50,744 nucleotides of DNA from Peptococcaceae bacterium BRH_c4b. GTDB taxonomy: Bacteria; Bacillota; Desulfotomaculia; Desulfotomaculales; Desulfocucumaceae. Below are positions 1 to 8,499 of the stretch, piece by piece. The translations under genes were made by a program, and so were the position numbers. Positions within the stretch are counted from its first letter, which is position 1; each line of letters starts with the position of its first letter. Under the pieces are notes generated by a model. That model was not told where the DNA came from and made no database searches. It saw only the letters and a list, made by a program, of their open reading frames with translations. The stretch lies in NCBI GenBank assembly GCA_000961595.1, contig LADO01000001.1, positions 1 to 50,744 of the forward strand, in the 5' to 3' direction.

Positions 1-338
1 AATATTTCTTTACAAATTTTATGAAGGCCAAGTTGATGATATATTTGCTGAAGGAAAAGATAGCCGCCGTTAAAAGAGCGCTGTTCATCTTTTGCAATCA
101 CCTTGGACGGTGAATACTTAACCAACACATCACGCTTTTCTTCCTTTTCTTTTTTGTTAAGTTCTTCAATATATTTTTTTGCCCACTCAATGGGATCCTG
201 TCCGTTTAATTTATTTTCAAGTTCAGCAATGGTTCCTAGTTTTTCAACTATCTTTGTGGAACGTTTTCCTTTGTTGTAAATTGATTTTATAACATAAAGA
301 GATGCTGCATTTTTAGATTTAGATATTTTTAATCTCAA
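1..338 (-). CDS. IS transposase, N-terminal part (IS1634/IS4-like), cut by window edge
   Basis: The reverse strand reads open from a TTG at 338 to the window edge, 112 codons. The TTG follows a GGAGGG Shine-Dalgarno by a few bases. The peptide starts RLKISKSKNAASLYVIKS and contains RSTKIVEKLGT, NGQDPIEWAKKY and QRSFNGGYLFLQ, the pattern I know from the N-terminus of IS1634-type DDE transposases. The catalytic DDE residues lie outside the window, so intactness cannot be judged. Family assignment is from recall of the N-terminal motif, not from a search. Confidence 0.8.
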   Translation of the reverse strand, partial: MRLKISKSKNAASLYVIKSIYNKGKRSTKIVEKLGTIAELENKLNGQDPIEWAKKYIEELNKKEKEEKRDVLVKYSPSKVIAKDEQRSFNGGYLFLQQIYHQLGLHKICKEI

Positions 339-816
339 GCCAATCCCTCCAATTCCTTATATTATAACACAGTACGCAAAGGTACGCATTATAAAAGTGG
401 CCAAATTTGACATTTTTGCAACAAAAAAAGCCCTGTTTCCAAGGCTTCTAGAAAATCTATTGGTTATTCAACTGTCAAAGACCCGAATGTTTTCATTTCT
501 TTTGCCCATCAGCACCCGACTCCTTTTACAGTCAGTTATTCATCTCCGTTTATTATATACTAAAACAGCAAATAACAGTTAGTTCAATATGGTAATAGCA
601 CTACTTTAGGCTTGGTCAGTAGAGCTGTTGTAAAACCCGCTCGAAGTAAATATAATACTACTCAGGAGTCAGGAGTCAGAATGAGAGAACGGTTTATCGT
701 CTAGAACTATTCAGAATTCTGACTACTGAATTCTGAATACCTGAATAGTAACTATATAATGTCTTAGTGTGGGTCCCGGGTCTTATTACTGAACGCCGGG
801 GCAAGGGAGGAGGGGG
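339..816. other. Non-coding stretch: IS flank and palindrome
   Basis: No convincing gene. The first 200 bases are AT-rich and probably include the outer end of the insertion sequence, but its terminal inverted repeat cannot be defined with only one end in view. A 61-codon open frame at 397-582 has no ribosome binding site and low-complexity composition. A palindromic repeat lies at 707-748. The AGGAGG Shine-Dalgarno of the next gene is at 806-811. Confidence 0.6.
707..748. repeat. Palindromic intergenic repeat (MITE-like)
   Basis: ATTCAGAATTC (709-719) and GAATTCTGAAT (728-738) form a perfect 11-bp inverted repeat around an 8-base spacer. CTATTCAG (707-714) and CTGAATAG (741-748) give a second pairing. 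The preceding AGGAGTCAGGAGTCAGAATG (664-683) belongs to the same simple pattern, which I associate with intergenic repeats of related Firmicutes. Confidence 0.5.
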
Positions 817-1575
817 TTGCCTGTGGATGCATCTGGTGAACTGACCGTCAGGCAGGGTACGTTTTCGGGCCGGGACAAATTCAGGTTTTTATGTCATGAG
901 GGCCTTGAGTGTTTCGGTAAATGCTGCCGGGATATAAATATTTTCCTTACCCCTTATGATGTGCTGAGAATTAAAAATATCCTTAATATGCCTTCGTGGG
1001 AATTTCTTGACCGATATACCGTGCTTTTAACCGCAGGACATAGCGGTTTTCCTGTGGTTGTTGTAAAGATGCGGGAGGATGCCAATCTGGTTTGCCCCTT
1101 CGTCACGCCCGGTGGCTGCAGCATATACGGCCATCGTCCCTGGTCATGCCGCATGGCGCCTTTGGATATCAGGGGGGAAGATGCCTTTCGCATCGCCTTT
1201 GACCCTTCCTTCTGTCATGGGCTGATGGAAGATAGGGAATGGGATGCGCTGGAGTGGATGCAAGACCAGGGGTTGGAAAATTATGACCCTGTGGAAGAGC
1301 AGTTTGGCCGTATACCCCTGGCCATAAAAATGAGCGGGAAAAAGGAAAAGGACAGGCAGGTGGTGGATGTTTTTTACAACACCTGCTACAATATCGATTT
1401 GTTCAGGGAATTTGTATCCAGAAAAAGTTTCCACTATGTCTTTAACGTTCCCCGGGAGTCGATAGAAAAAGCCCTGGGGGATGAAGTTGAATTGCTGAAA
1501 TTCGGTATTGACTGGCTTTTGTCGGGTATAGATTTTAAGAAGGCCGGTAAAATAATGGAAAAAATAAAACATTAA
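817..1575 (+). CDS. YkgJ-family Cys-cluster (putative Fe-S/zinc chelating) protein
   Basis: 252 residues from a TTG placed 5 bases after AGGAGG. An N-terminal cysteine cluster reads LCHEGLECFGKCC (about residues 25-37). Further cysteines occur in NLVCPF, GGCSIYGHRPWSCRM and DPSFCHG, the layout of the YkgJ/CxxCxxCC family (PF03692), which is thought to bind a metal or Fe-S centre. The substrate is unknown. No signal peptide or membrane segment. A paralogue with the same cluster lies at 2434, on the other side of spoVT. An own terminator follows, so it is probably transcribed alone. Confidence 0.8.
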   Translation: MPVDASGELTVRQGTFSGRDKFRFLCHEGLECFGKCCRDINIFLTPYDVLRIKNILNMPSWEFLDRYTVLLTAGHSGFPVVVVKMREDANLVCPFVTPGGCSIYGHRPWSCRMAPLDIRGEDAFRIAFDPSFCHGLMEDREWDALEWMQDQGLENYDPVEEQFGRIPLAIKMSGKKEKDRQVVDVFYNTCYNIDLFREFVSRKSFHYVFNVPRESIEKALGDEVELLKFGIDWLLSGIDFKKAGKIMEKIKH

Positions 1576-1588
1576 ATTTGCAATTCCT

Positions 1589-1630
1589 TCGCACTCCCCT
1601 ATATTTGGGACGGAGTGCGATATTATTTAT
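1589..1630 (+). terminator. Hairpin terminator after the first YkgJ gene
   Basis: TCGCACTCC (1589-1597) pairs with GGAGTGCGA (1612-1620), a 9-bp perfect stem, followed by an AT-rich tract. It sits directly after the stop codon. Confidence 0.6.
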
Positions 1631-1713
1631 ACTTTTAACAGCTTGCTGCACATATAAATTAATAATATTTGTTTTGGGTATATTAAGAGAAATACTTATC
1701 AAGGGGGATAAAA

Positions 1714-2250
1714 ATGGCAAAGGCTACAGGTATCGTCAGGCGCATCGATGATTTGGGCAGGGTGGTCATTCCCAAGGAATTGCGCAGGAACCTGAAGATT
1801 AGAGAGGGCGATCCCTTGGAGATATATGTTGACCGGGGCGGGCAAATCATGCTGAAGAAATACAGTCCGATTATGGAACTGGGTACCTTCGCCCAGGAAT
1901 ACGCCGAATCGCTGTATGAAGCCCTGGGACATCTGTCCATAATTACCGACAAAGACAACGTGGTCTCCGTGGCGGGAAACAACGCCAAGGATTTTACATC
2001 CAAAACCATTGGCCAGGTGGTTGAAGATGTCATGGAAAAAAGAAAGGTTCAGATGTTTTCGGATAACGTTATCATAACCGCCGACGAGAGGGTTGTCTGC
2101 AGTACTGCGGTTATAGCGCCCATTATATCCGGAGGTGATCCCATTGGCTCGGTGATCATTGCTTCCAGGGAAGGAGCCGTGATGGGTAATCTGGAAAGCA
2201 AGCTGGCGGAAACGGCAGCCGGTTTTCTGGCCCGCCAGATGGAGCAATAA
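1714..2250 (+). CDS. spoVT: Stage V sporulation transcription factor SpoVT (AbrB/MazE N-domain)
   Basis: 178 residues, the usual SpoVT length. Residues 1-52 (ATGIVRRIDDLGRVVIPKEL to EGDPLEIYVDRGGQIMLKKY) are the swapped-hairpin AbrB DNA-binding domain. Residues about 60-178 form the GAF-like domain (LYEALGHLSIITDKDNVVSV to the C-terminus) that separates SpoVT from short AbrB proteins. In Bacillus SpoVT adjusts sigma-G-dependent forespore genes late in sporulation. An AAGGGGGAT ribosome binding site precedes ATG 1714. It is followed by a hairpin and looks monocistronic. Its presence shows a sporulating host. Confidence 0.95.
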   Translation: MAKATGIVRRIDDLGRVVIPKELRRNLKIREGDPLEIYVDRGGQIMLKKYSPIMELGTFAQEYAESLYEALGHLSIITDKDNVVSVAGNNAKDFTSKTIGQVVEDVMEKRKVQMFSDNVIITADERVVCSTAVIAPIISGGDPIGSVIIASREGAVMGNLESKLAETAAGFLARQMEQ

Positions 2251-2288
2251 AACGGATACAGGGGTGTATTTATGTCGTTCCATACATA

Positions 2289-2314
2289 GAGGGGCAGTCT
2301 TACGACTGCCCCTC
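2289..2314 (+). terminator. Hairpin after spoVT
   Basis: GAGGGGCAGTC (2289-2299), loop TTAC, GACTGCCCCTC (2304-2314): an 11-bp perfect stem. The T-tract is offset by six bases, so this may be an imperfect terminator or an intergenic repeat. Confidence 0.55.
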
Positions 2315-2433
2315 GAGCATTTTTACCTATTGGGCTGCGGGCAAGATTTTAATGATTGTTTTGTAATCCTGGCAAAGGTCTGTAGGGGCGGGGCGTAGAA
2401 TACTTTCTGCAGCGAACAGAAAGGGAGATAAAA

Positions 2434-3255
2434 ATGCAAAAATATCGTCGGGAATTACTGGAAAGCCTTGCAGAGGGCAGTCTTACCGGGCTGGAGATGA
2501 ACCATCAATTCAATTTTGAGTGCCAGGACGACTGTATGGGGCGCTGTTGCAACACCATTAGTATTATGCTGGACCCCTGGGATGTGGAAATAATGGCCCG
2601 TCACCTGGGTATGCCGGGCAGGGACTTTCTTAAAGAATACTGCATTTACGAAATAGATCGTGGGTATGGCTGGCCCTTTGCCAGGTTCAGGCACGCAGAG
2701 AAGGGCCCTTGCGCTTTCATGTTAAAGGACGGGAAATGCAGGGTGTATCCGGCGAGATCAAGGAACTGCCGCACCTATCCCCTGGGCAGGGCGGTGAGGG
2801 CCAAAGCTCCAGAAGAGGGAGGGGGCCTGGAGGAAATGTTTTTCATGGTGGAACGCCAGCCTTTTTGCTTCGGTAACAGGGGCAGGCGCACCTGGACGAT
2901 TCAGGATTGGCTGGATGATGCTGATGCTCTGAAGATGTACCAATTATTTGACCTTTATATGGACGTTATAAATTATTGCACCGGTGAGCTGCAAAGCAGG
3001 GCTTGGATGTCCGACGCCGTGTCCTCCATGATGGCGCCTTTGCTGTTCGGCCCGGATATGCTCCGGGAAAGGCTGAACATCGACCCGGATCAGGTAGGCC
3101 ACGAAGAGTTCTACCGTCGGCGCATGAAGGCGCTGAAAGCAGTGTTAACCGACATAGCAGGGGGATTTGGCTTCGGACCGGCGGTGGGGGGTGGCAAGGA
3201 GGAAGGTTCTGTAAAAATAATGGACAGGATGAAGGACATACTGGTTAACGGTTAA
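2434..3255 (+). CDS. YkgJ-family Cys-cluster protein, second copy
   Basis: 273 residues, ATG 2434 behind AAGGGAGATAAAA. The N-terminal cluster FECQDDCMGRCCNTISIML matches the cluster of the 817 gene in spacing. Further cysteines follow in KGPCAFMLKDGKCRVYPA and SRNCRTYPLGR, the typical YkgJ arrangement. The C-terminal third is helical and unlike that of the first copy. A metal or Fe-S binding role is inferred from the family; no substrate can be named. It is flanked by hairpins on both sides, so it is probably a single-gene unit. Confidence 0.8.
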   Translation: MQKYRRELLESLAEGSLTGLEMNHQFNFECQDDCMGRCCNTISIMLDPWDVEIMARHLGMPGRDFLKEYCIYEIDRGYGWPFARFRHAEKGPCAFMLKDGKCRVYPARSRNCRTYPLGRAVRAKAPEEGGGLEEMFFMVERQPFCFGNRGRRTWTIQDWLDDADALKMYQLFDLYMDVINYCTGELQSRAWMSDAVSSMMAPLLFGPDMLRERLNIDPDQVGHEEFYRRRMKALKAVLTDIAGGFGFGPAVGGGKEEGSVKIMDRMKDILVNG

Positions 3256-3291
3256 AACTGGAGAAATTGCAAAAAGGTTTTTGTAAATGCG

Positions 3292-3323
3292 AAACGCAGT
3301 GATCAGGCTGCGTTTATTTTTTT
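3292..3323 (+). terminator. Rho-independent terminator
   Basis: AAACGCAG (3292-3299) pairs with CTGCGTTT (3308-3315), loop of 8, then ATTTTTTT. It ends the second YkgJ transcript. Confidence 0.85.
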
Positions 3324-3386
3324 AAAGCAGTCGATTTTAGGCGTTATCCTGCATACTGTTTTAACAGGTGGCCGCCCCTGACGCGG

Positions 3387-3453
3387 GGCCGGTATCACCT
3401 GGGACAACGGGGTCCCGGACAATGCGCCCAGGGTTGCCGGGAACGCCGGCCCC
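3387..3453 (+). promoter_or_regulatory. GC-rich structured leader upstream of asnB
   Basis: GGGGCCGG (3387-3394) pairs perfectly with CCGGCCCC (3446-3453). Inside lie CTGGG/CCCAG (3401-3405 with 3427-3431), GGGAC/GTCCC (3403-3407 with 3414-3418) and CCCGG/CCGGG (3416-3420 with 3437-3441). Some of these exclude each other, so alternative folds are possible. No T-box motif or known riboswitch consensus is recognised. The element ends about 18 bases before the asnB ribosome binding site. Confidence 0.45.
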
Positions 3454-3488
3454 GGGGAGAATACGTAACAAGGGAGGAAATGCCAACA

Positions 3489-5336
3489 ATGTGCGGGATT
3501 GCCGGCTGGATAGACTGGGATAAGGATTTGAATCAGCAGGGGCGTATTCTTGCTGTCATGGCGGAGACGTTATCCTGTCGGGGGCCTGACGCGGAGGGGA
3601 TGTGGCTGTCGAAGAGCGCCGGCCTGGCCCACCGGCGCCTGGTGGTGGTGGACCCGGAAGGGGGAGGCCAGCCCATGACCCGCAGGCGGGGGGAGAGGGT
3701 GTATACTGTTTCGTACAACGGGGAGTTGTACAACACCCTGGAACTGAGGAGGGAACTGGAGAGCCGGGGTCATACATTTTTAACACGCAACTCGGATACA
3801 GAGGTTCTGCTCATCGCCTATGTGGAATGGGGCACCGCCTGCGTTGACAGGTTTAATGGTATTTTTGCCTTTGCCATCTGGGATGAGGCGGGTCAAAGGC
3901 TATTTATGGCCAGGGACCGGCTTGGCGTAAAGCCTCTATTTTATGCGCACAGGGGCAATTCATTTATTTTTGGCTCCGAGTTAAAGGCCCTGCTTGCCCA
4001 CCCGGATATTTCGCCGGAAGTTGACGCGGAGGGACTGGCGGAAATTATTGTCATGGGACCTTCCAGGACACCTGGCCAGGGCATATTCAGGGGGATTTCC
4101 GAGGTGAGGCCCGGCCAGTGCCTGGTTTATAACCGCAACGGGGTTCATTTACGCCGCTACTGGAACCTGGAAAGCAGGCCTCATGACGACGGCCTGGAAA
4201 AAACCGTCGCCACGGTAAGGGAACTTTTGCAGGATACCGTGGAGCGCCAACTGGTGGCCGATGTGCCGGTATGCTGCTTTCTTTCCGGAGGGCTTGACTC
4301 CAGTGCCATTACCGCTTATGCGGCTGGTGCTTTCCGCCGCGCAGGCATGGATAAAATCCATACCTATTCCGTTGACTATGTGGATAACGATAAGAATTTT
4401 ACCCCCACCCGGTTTCAGCCCAATAATGATGCTGACTGGGTAAAACGTGTGGCGGATTTCCTGGGAACCATACATCACTATATATATGTCGATACTCCCG
4501 AACTGGTGGAAGCCCTGAAAAACGCTGTCAAAGCCAACGACCTGCCAGGCATGGCCGACGTGGATTCATCACTGTATCTTTTCTGCCGGGAAATAAAAAA
4601 GAATGCCACCGTAGCCCTCTCCGGTGAATCCGCTGATGAAGTTTTCGGTGGTTACCCGTGGTTCCGGGAAAAAGATATCTTGAACTCCGAAACATTCCCC
4701 TGGATCAGGATGACTTCGCAGAAGGCAGGGCTTTATACCCCCGAGGTGGTGGAAAAGATAAAGCCGGAGGAGTACGTGGCCGGGCGCTACTCGGAGGCCC
4801 TGGCCGAGGTACCCCGCCTGCCGGGCGAGGGTAGCCGGGAAAACCGCATCAGAGAAATGTTTTATTTAAATATTACCAGGTTCATGCCTACCCTGCTGGA
4901 TCGCAAGGACCGTATGAGCATGGGCGTCGGCCTGGAGGTAAGAGTACCTTTCTGTGACCACCGCCTGGTGGAATACGTGTGGAACATTCCCTGGTCAATG
5001 AAAACATACGGGGATATGGAAAAGGGCATTCTAAGGCGGGCGCTGGTTGATGTGCTTCCCGCCGATGTTCTGGAGCGTCGCAAGAGCCCTTATCCCAAGA
5101 CGCACAACCCGTCCTATCTGGCGGCTGTGAGGTCATGGCTGTTACAGATTCTTGATGACTCTACATCACCCCTGCTAGACCTGATTGATGTCAATGCAGT
5201 AAGGGACATCGCCACTAACGGGGCCCCGTCCTTCAGCCCGGCCTGGTTCGGCCAGCTCATGGGAGAGGCGCAGCTGCTGGCCTATCTGGGGCAGCTTGAC
5301 ACCTGGCTGCGGGAGTATAAGGTAGTGATTGTATAA
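3489..5336 (+). CDS. asnB: Asparagine synthase (glutamine-hydrolysing)
   Basis: ATP-dependent transfer of the glutamine amide nitrogen to aspartate. The start is set at ATG 3489 because Cys2 (MCGIAGW) must become the N-terminal nucleophile of the glutaminase domain. The upstream ATG 3480 lies only two bases after GGGAGG, whereas 3489 is 11 bases away. The glutaminase half carries RGPDAEG, SYNGELYN and SDTEVLL. The synthetase half has the PP-loop SGGLDSS near residue 266, SGESADEVFGGYPWF, and DRMSMGVGLEVRVPF. 615 residues is close to the AsnO-type length of Bacillus. A structured leader precedes it and a terminator follows at 5450. Confidence 0.93.
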   Translation: MCGIAGWIDWDKDLNQQGRILAVMAETLSCRGPDAEGMWLSKSAGLAHRRLVVVDPEGGGQPMTRRRGERVYTVSYNGELYNTLELRRELESRGHTFLTRNSDTEVLLIAYVEWGTACVDRFNGIFAFAIWDEAGQRLFMARDRLGVKPLFYAHRGNSFIFGSELKALLAHPDISPEVDAEGLAEIIVMGPSRTPGQGIFRGISEVRPGQCLVYNRNGVHLRRYWNLESRPHDDGLEKTVATVRELLQDTVERQLVADVPVCCFLSGGLDSSAITAYAAGAFRRAGMDKIHTYSVDYVDNDKNFTPTRFQPNNDADWVKRVADFLGTIHHYIYVDTPELVEALKNAVKANDLPGMADVDSSLYLFCREIKKNATVALSGESADEVFGGYPWFREKDILNSETFPWIRMTSQKAGLYTPEVVEKIKPEEYVAGRYSEALAEVPRLPGEGSRENRIREMFYLNITRFMPTLLDRKDRMSMGVGLEVRVPFCDHRLVEYVWNIPWSMKTYGDMEKGILRRALVDVLPADVLERRKSPYPKTHNPSYLAAVRSWLLQILDDSTSPLLDLIDVNAVRDIATNGAPSFSPAWFGQLMGEAQLLAYLGQLDTWLREYKVVIV

Positions 5337-5449
5337 GTCGTTTGCAAAAAATTTATTTAGATTACAGTTTTGTGGGTTATTTTTTTTATCGCAGTTAATT
5401 AGCCGGGGGAAACCACTGTAAGGTATCATAAAACGAGAAAAAATTATAG

Positions 5450-5484
5450 CCGGTTAGTAAATAGTTAACTAATCGGTTTTTTTG
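5450..5484 (+). terminator. Terminator after asnB
   Basis: CCGGTTAGT (5450-5458) pairs with ACTAATCGG (5468-5476), including one G.U pair, followed by TTTTTTT. Confidence 0.8.
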
Positions 5485-5535
5485 TGTTATGATAATGATT
5501 AAATATTCGCAATATTCTGAGGGGAGTTGTGTGTT

Positions 5536-6315
5536 TTGGAATTTAAAACATTGATTTATGAGATGAAAGAAGAAAAGGTAGCTTTTATTACCCTGAACCG
5601 TCCGGAAAAATTTAACCCCTTAAACAATGAACTTGCCCGGGAAATGAAAGAAGCAATGGATATGGCGGAAAAGGATGAAGATGTCAGGGTGCTGGTACTT
5701 ACCGGCGCCGGCAAGGCGTTTAGCGCCGGGGGGGAATTGTCTGTACTGGAGGCGGCGGACACCGTGGGGAAAAAGAGAGAAATACTGGACAGTGTCGCCA
5801 TGATTATCAAGACCGTGGAGAGCTTCAGCAAGCCTCTGATAGCCGCGCTTAACGGCGTGGCCGCCGGTTCCGGTACAGCCCTGGCACAGCTCTGTGATAT
5901 TATTGTGGCTTCCGACAAAGCACGTTTTGCGCCCAATTTCGTCAATGTTGCCCTGGTGCCGGACGGCGGGGCATCCTGGTGCCTGGCCCGCAGGGTGGGT
6001 TATCAGAAGGCCGCCGAGCTGATGCTCACCGGGACCGTGCTGGACGCCCGGGAAGCACTGGCCCTGGGCATATATAACCGGGTGGTAGAGCATGAACGCT
6101 TGAACGACGAGGTCCTTGCTCTGGCCCGATCCCTGGCCCAGGGTCCGGCCAAAGCAATGGCGCGGATAAAAATGTTGCTTAAGGCCAGTTTGAGCAGTAA
6201 CCTGGATACTCAGATTGAGCTTGAGGCATCCTGTCAGCTGCTGGCCTTGTCGGAAGACGACTTTGCCGAGGGGGTCAGGGCTTTTTATGAAAAACGCAAA
6301 CCAAGTTTTAAATAG
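5536..6315 (+). CDS. Enoyl-CoA hydratase/isomerase family protein
   Basis: A crotonase-fold protein acting on acyl-CoA. TTG 5536 is preferred (9 bases after GAGGGGAG); TTG 5527 would abut the ribosome binding site. Oxyanion-hole segments are AFSAGGEL and NGVAAGSGTALAQLCDI. At the position of the first catalytic Glu of true hydratases (PEILLG in rat) this protein has PNFVNV. It carries VPDGG further on, as in PaaG-like isomerases that use an Asp, and keeps the second Glu in AAELMLTG. An isomerase or ring-isomerising role is therefore as likely as hydration. 260 residues, soluble. It runs convergent with the carboxypeptidase gene, four bases apart. Confidence 0.85.
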   Translation: MEFKTLIYEMKEEKVAFITLNRPEKFNPLNNELAREMKEAMDMAEKDEDVRVLVLTGAGKAFSAGGELSVLEAADTVGKKREILDSVAMIIKTVESFSKPLIAALNGVAAGSGTALAQLCDIIVASDKARFAPNFVNVALVPDGGASWCLARRVGYQKAAELMLTGTVLDAREALALGIYNRVVEHERLNDEVLALARSLAQGPAKAMARIKMLLKASLSSNLDTQIELEASCQLLALSEDDFAEGVRAFYEKRKPSFK

Positions 6316-6318
6316 ACT

Positions 6319-7554
6319 CTAGCGTAATGTATCCCGGTGGCCGCCAATTAGCGCCGCCGGGTTTTTTATCCTGTTCCAGATTATGCGGTAATAGGGCAGC
6401 CTGTCCACATTTTTTCCGGTTACCAGGGCCGTTTCGGCAATCAGTTCGCCGCCTGCCAAAAGCCGCATTCTGCCGGCCGGAAAGTTTTTCTGCACCGGTG
6501 CTGCAAGCATATCTCCACTGAAGATCTCCCTTTCTATAATCTCCCCGCTATCCCTGGGTACAGTGACATAAAGATCCCTCTGCACGGTGAGGGGAGCCAC
6601 CGGAGTATTGCCGTACTGGATTTTTATCGACGAGACAATATCCCCCGCCCTGACGGCGGCGATTCTGTCAAAGTTCTCAAAGCCGTAATCCAGCAGCCTG
6701 GAGGAATCGGCATAGCGGTCACCGCTGTGCAGGACTACAGCTATCAGGCGGCGGCCATCCCGGTAGGCGGAGGACACCAGACACTTACCGGCGGCACTGG
6801 TAGTGCCTGTTTTAACCCCGTCGGCCCCCTGATAGCCCCATAACATTTGATTGGTGTTGCTCAGTTGCCTCCGGCCGCCCGGCCCGCTGATGAGGTGGTT
6901 TTTAGTCGATACTATATTGTGGAATACCGGGTTGGCCAGGGCGTACCTGGTGATGAGGGCCAGGTCGTAGGCGGTAGAGAGGTGTTTTTTGTCCGGGAGG
7001 CCGTTGGTGTTGCTGAAATTTGTGTTATCGGCTCCCAGCAGGTGGGCTGCCTGATTCATCATATTAACAAAGTTTTTTTCGTTTCCGGCCACATGTTCCG
7101 CGATGGCCACACAGGCGTCGTTACCCGAATGCATCAGCGCCCCGTACAGAAGTTCCTCCAGGGTAAGGCGCTCACCGGTTTGCAGGTAAACACTGCTGCC
7201 CTCCACGTTGGCGGCATGCTTGCTGACCGTGGCGGTTCCTTTTAAATTACCGCACTGTATGGCGACCAGGGCGGTCATTATTTTGGTGGTACTGGCGATG
7301 GGCCTTGGTTTGCTGGCGTTTTTGGCGTAGAGCATCTGCCCGGTATCTGCGTCCATTAGCACCGCCGAGGCCGCTGTTATCGCAATACCCACTTTTCTGA
7401 CATGTTTTTCCTTGGTGGTTGCCGCCAGGGCAGGCTCATAGATATACAGCACATCATTGGTAATTCCTGCCGTCTTTCCGCAGGCTATACCGCACCAGGC
7501 CAAATTTACCAAACAGACCAAGGCCAGAACCAGAAATAATTTTTTAATGCTCAA
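6319..7554 (-). CDS. D-alanyl-D-alanine carboxypeptidase (penicillin-binding protein, S11)
   Basis: Removes the terminal D-Ala of muropeptide pentapeptides outside the cytoplasmic membrane. A signal peptide covers about residues 1-27 (KKLFLVLALVCLVNLAWC). The serine-peptidase triad is complete: STTK in PIASTTKIMTA, SGN in LMHSGNDACVA, and KTG in GVKTGTTSAAG. A PBP5-type beta C-terminal domain follows. 411 residues, usual for the DacB/DacF group; which of the sporulation or vegetative forms it is cannot be decided. Start TTG 7554, about 9 bases after GGGGGAC. Confidence 0.92.
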   Translation of the reverse strand: MSIKKLFLVLALVCLVNLAWCGIACGKTAGITNDVLYIYEPALAATTKEKHVRKVGIAITAASAVLMDADTGQMLYAKNASKPRPIASTTKIMTALVAIQCGNLKGTATVSKHAANVEGSSVYLQTGERLTLEELLYGALMHSGNDACVAIAEHVAGNEKNFVNMMNQAAHLLGADNTNFSNTNGLPDKKHLSTAYDLALITRYALANPVFHNIVSTKNHLISGPGGRRQLSNTNQMLWGYQGADGVKTGTTSAAGKCLVSSAYRDGRRLIAVVLHSGDRYADSSRLLDYGFENFDRIAAVRAGDIVSSIKIQYGNTPVAPLTVQRDLYVTVPRDSGEIIEREIFSGDMLAAPVQKNFPAGRMRLLAGGELIAETALVTGKNVDRLPYYRIIWNRIKNPAALIGGHRDTLR

Positions 7555-7737
7555 TTCCGCAGTCCCCCGTGAGCTTTTTTCCCGTTATAGGTTGCCCCGG
7601 GCAAAATAAAGTATGTTACCGGAAAGTACAGAATTGTGTAGTGGGGTGGCTTTTTCCAGAATGTTCTTTTCCTGGTAATTAAGGCATATAGAATATTGTT
7701 CGGACAGGTTGGGAGCTTTCCGGAAAGGAGGTACTAG

Positions 7738-8156
7738 ATGGCTTTTTTTATGCTGTTTTAGGTATGCTGTGCTGGGGACTTGCCCCGCTTTTTGGCAAAC
7801 TTGGACTGTACAATGTTAATCCTGTGACAGCCCTTACCATAAGAACCATTATTGCCGGCAGCATCGTAATGGGGTGGTTAATAGGCACCAGGGGTTTTCA
7901 TCATTTTCTGGAAGTACCACCGCTGTTCTGGCTATTTATCAGTATTGAGGCTATACTCGCCACTCTGCTGGGGGACCTGGCCTATTTCGCCGCCCTGAAA
8001 AAGGGCAACATCAACGATGTTACTCTGGTATTATCCTGTTCCCCTATAGTTACCATGCTGCTGAGCTATTTTTTCCTGGGTGAGGTGGTGGCGGGTTACC
8101 AAATTATAGGAGTTGCACTGATTACCGCAGGGCTAATCTGTATAAGCATGAATTAG
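7738..8156 (+). pseudogene. EamA-family small transporter, frameshifted in a T-run
   Basis: A perfect AAAGGAGG ribosome binding site precedes ATG 7738, but that frame stops after seven codons (MAFFMLF). The remaining protein continues in another frame from 7764 (MLCWGLAPLFGKLGLYNV) to 8156. Adding one T to the seven-T run at 7743-7749 restores a continuous reading beginning MAFFYAVLGMLCWG, the normal start of this about 140-residue EamA protein. Four to five hydrophobic segments are present (ALTIRTIIAGSIVMGWLIG, PLFWLFISIEAILATLLGDL, VTMLLSYFFLG, GVALITAGLICIS). Either a true one-base deletion or a homopolymer sequencing error. Confidence 0.8.
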
Positions 8157-8162
8157 GAGAGG

Positions 8163-8389
8163 AGGCCGCTGAAAAACTGCGCCTGGCGTTTAAGGTAAGG
8201 GGACACACCTTCTGTGTTGCCTTAATTCTTACCTTTTAACAAATTTCTAGAAGGAATGTCCCCAACGAATGCTCGCCGTACAGTATTAATTGGGGACATT
8301 CCTCCGAAGGAGGTGTGTCCCCTGACCTCTGACCTACCAGTACGCTCCGCGCTGTTCGGCTTCGCCTTCCGCGCCATGCTTGTTTTTGA
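8163..8389. repeat. REP-like intergenic repeat, copy A
   Basis: Shares long near-identical blocks with 9977-10162: the start AAAAACTGCGCC, GGGGACACACCTTCTGTGTT, GAATGTCCCCAACGAATGC and the end ATGCTTGTTTTTGA. Copy A also contains the mirror half: GGAATGTCCCCA pairs with TGGGGACATTCC, and GGGGACACACCT with AGGTGTGTCCCC, giving one large inverted repeat. I associate this GGGGACA...TGTCCCC type with REP elements mobilised by RAYT (Y1) transposases; none is in the window. Confidence 0.75.
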
Positions 8390-8499
8390 GTGGCCTCTGA
8401 ATGACTCTTTAGAGGCCGCTGAACTCGTTCGATCAGTGTCACCCTGGAGGATGCCGGCATATACAGGGTGTATATTGATTCAGCGAGGTGAAAGTTTCA

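Noticed and set aside
397-582. 61-codon open frame next to the IS end
   Set aside because: No ribosome binding site, low-complexity peptide, overlaps IS flank; treated as chance.
3324-3480. T-box upstream of asnB
   Set aside because: No AGGGTGGNACCGCG-type sequence and no specifier stem; AACAGGTGGCCGC is only a partial resemblance.
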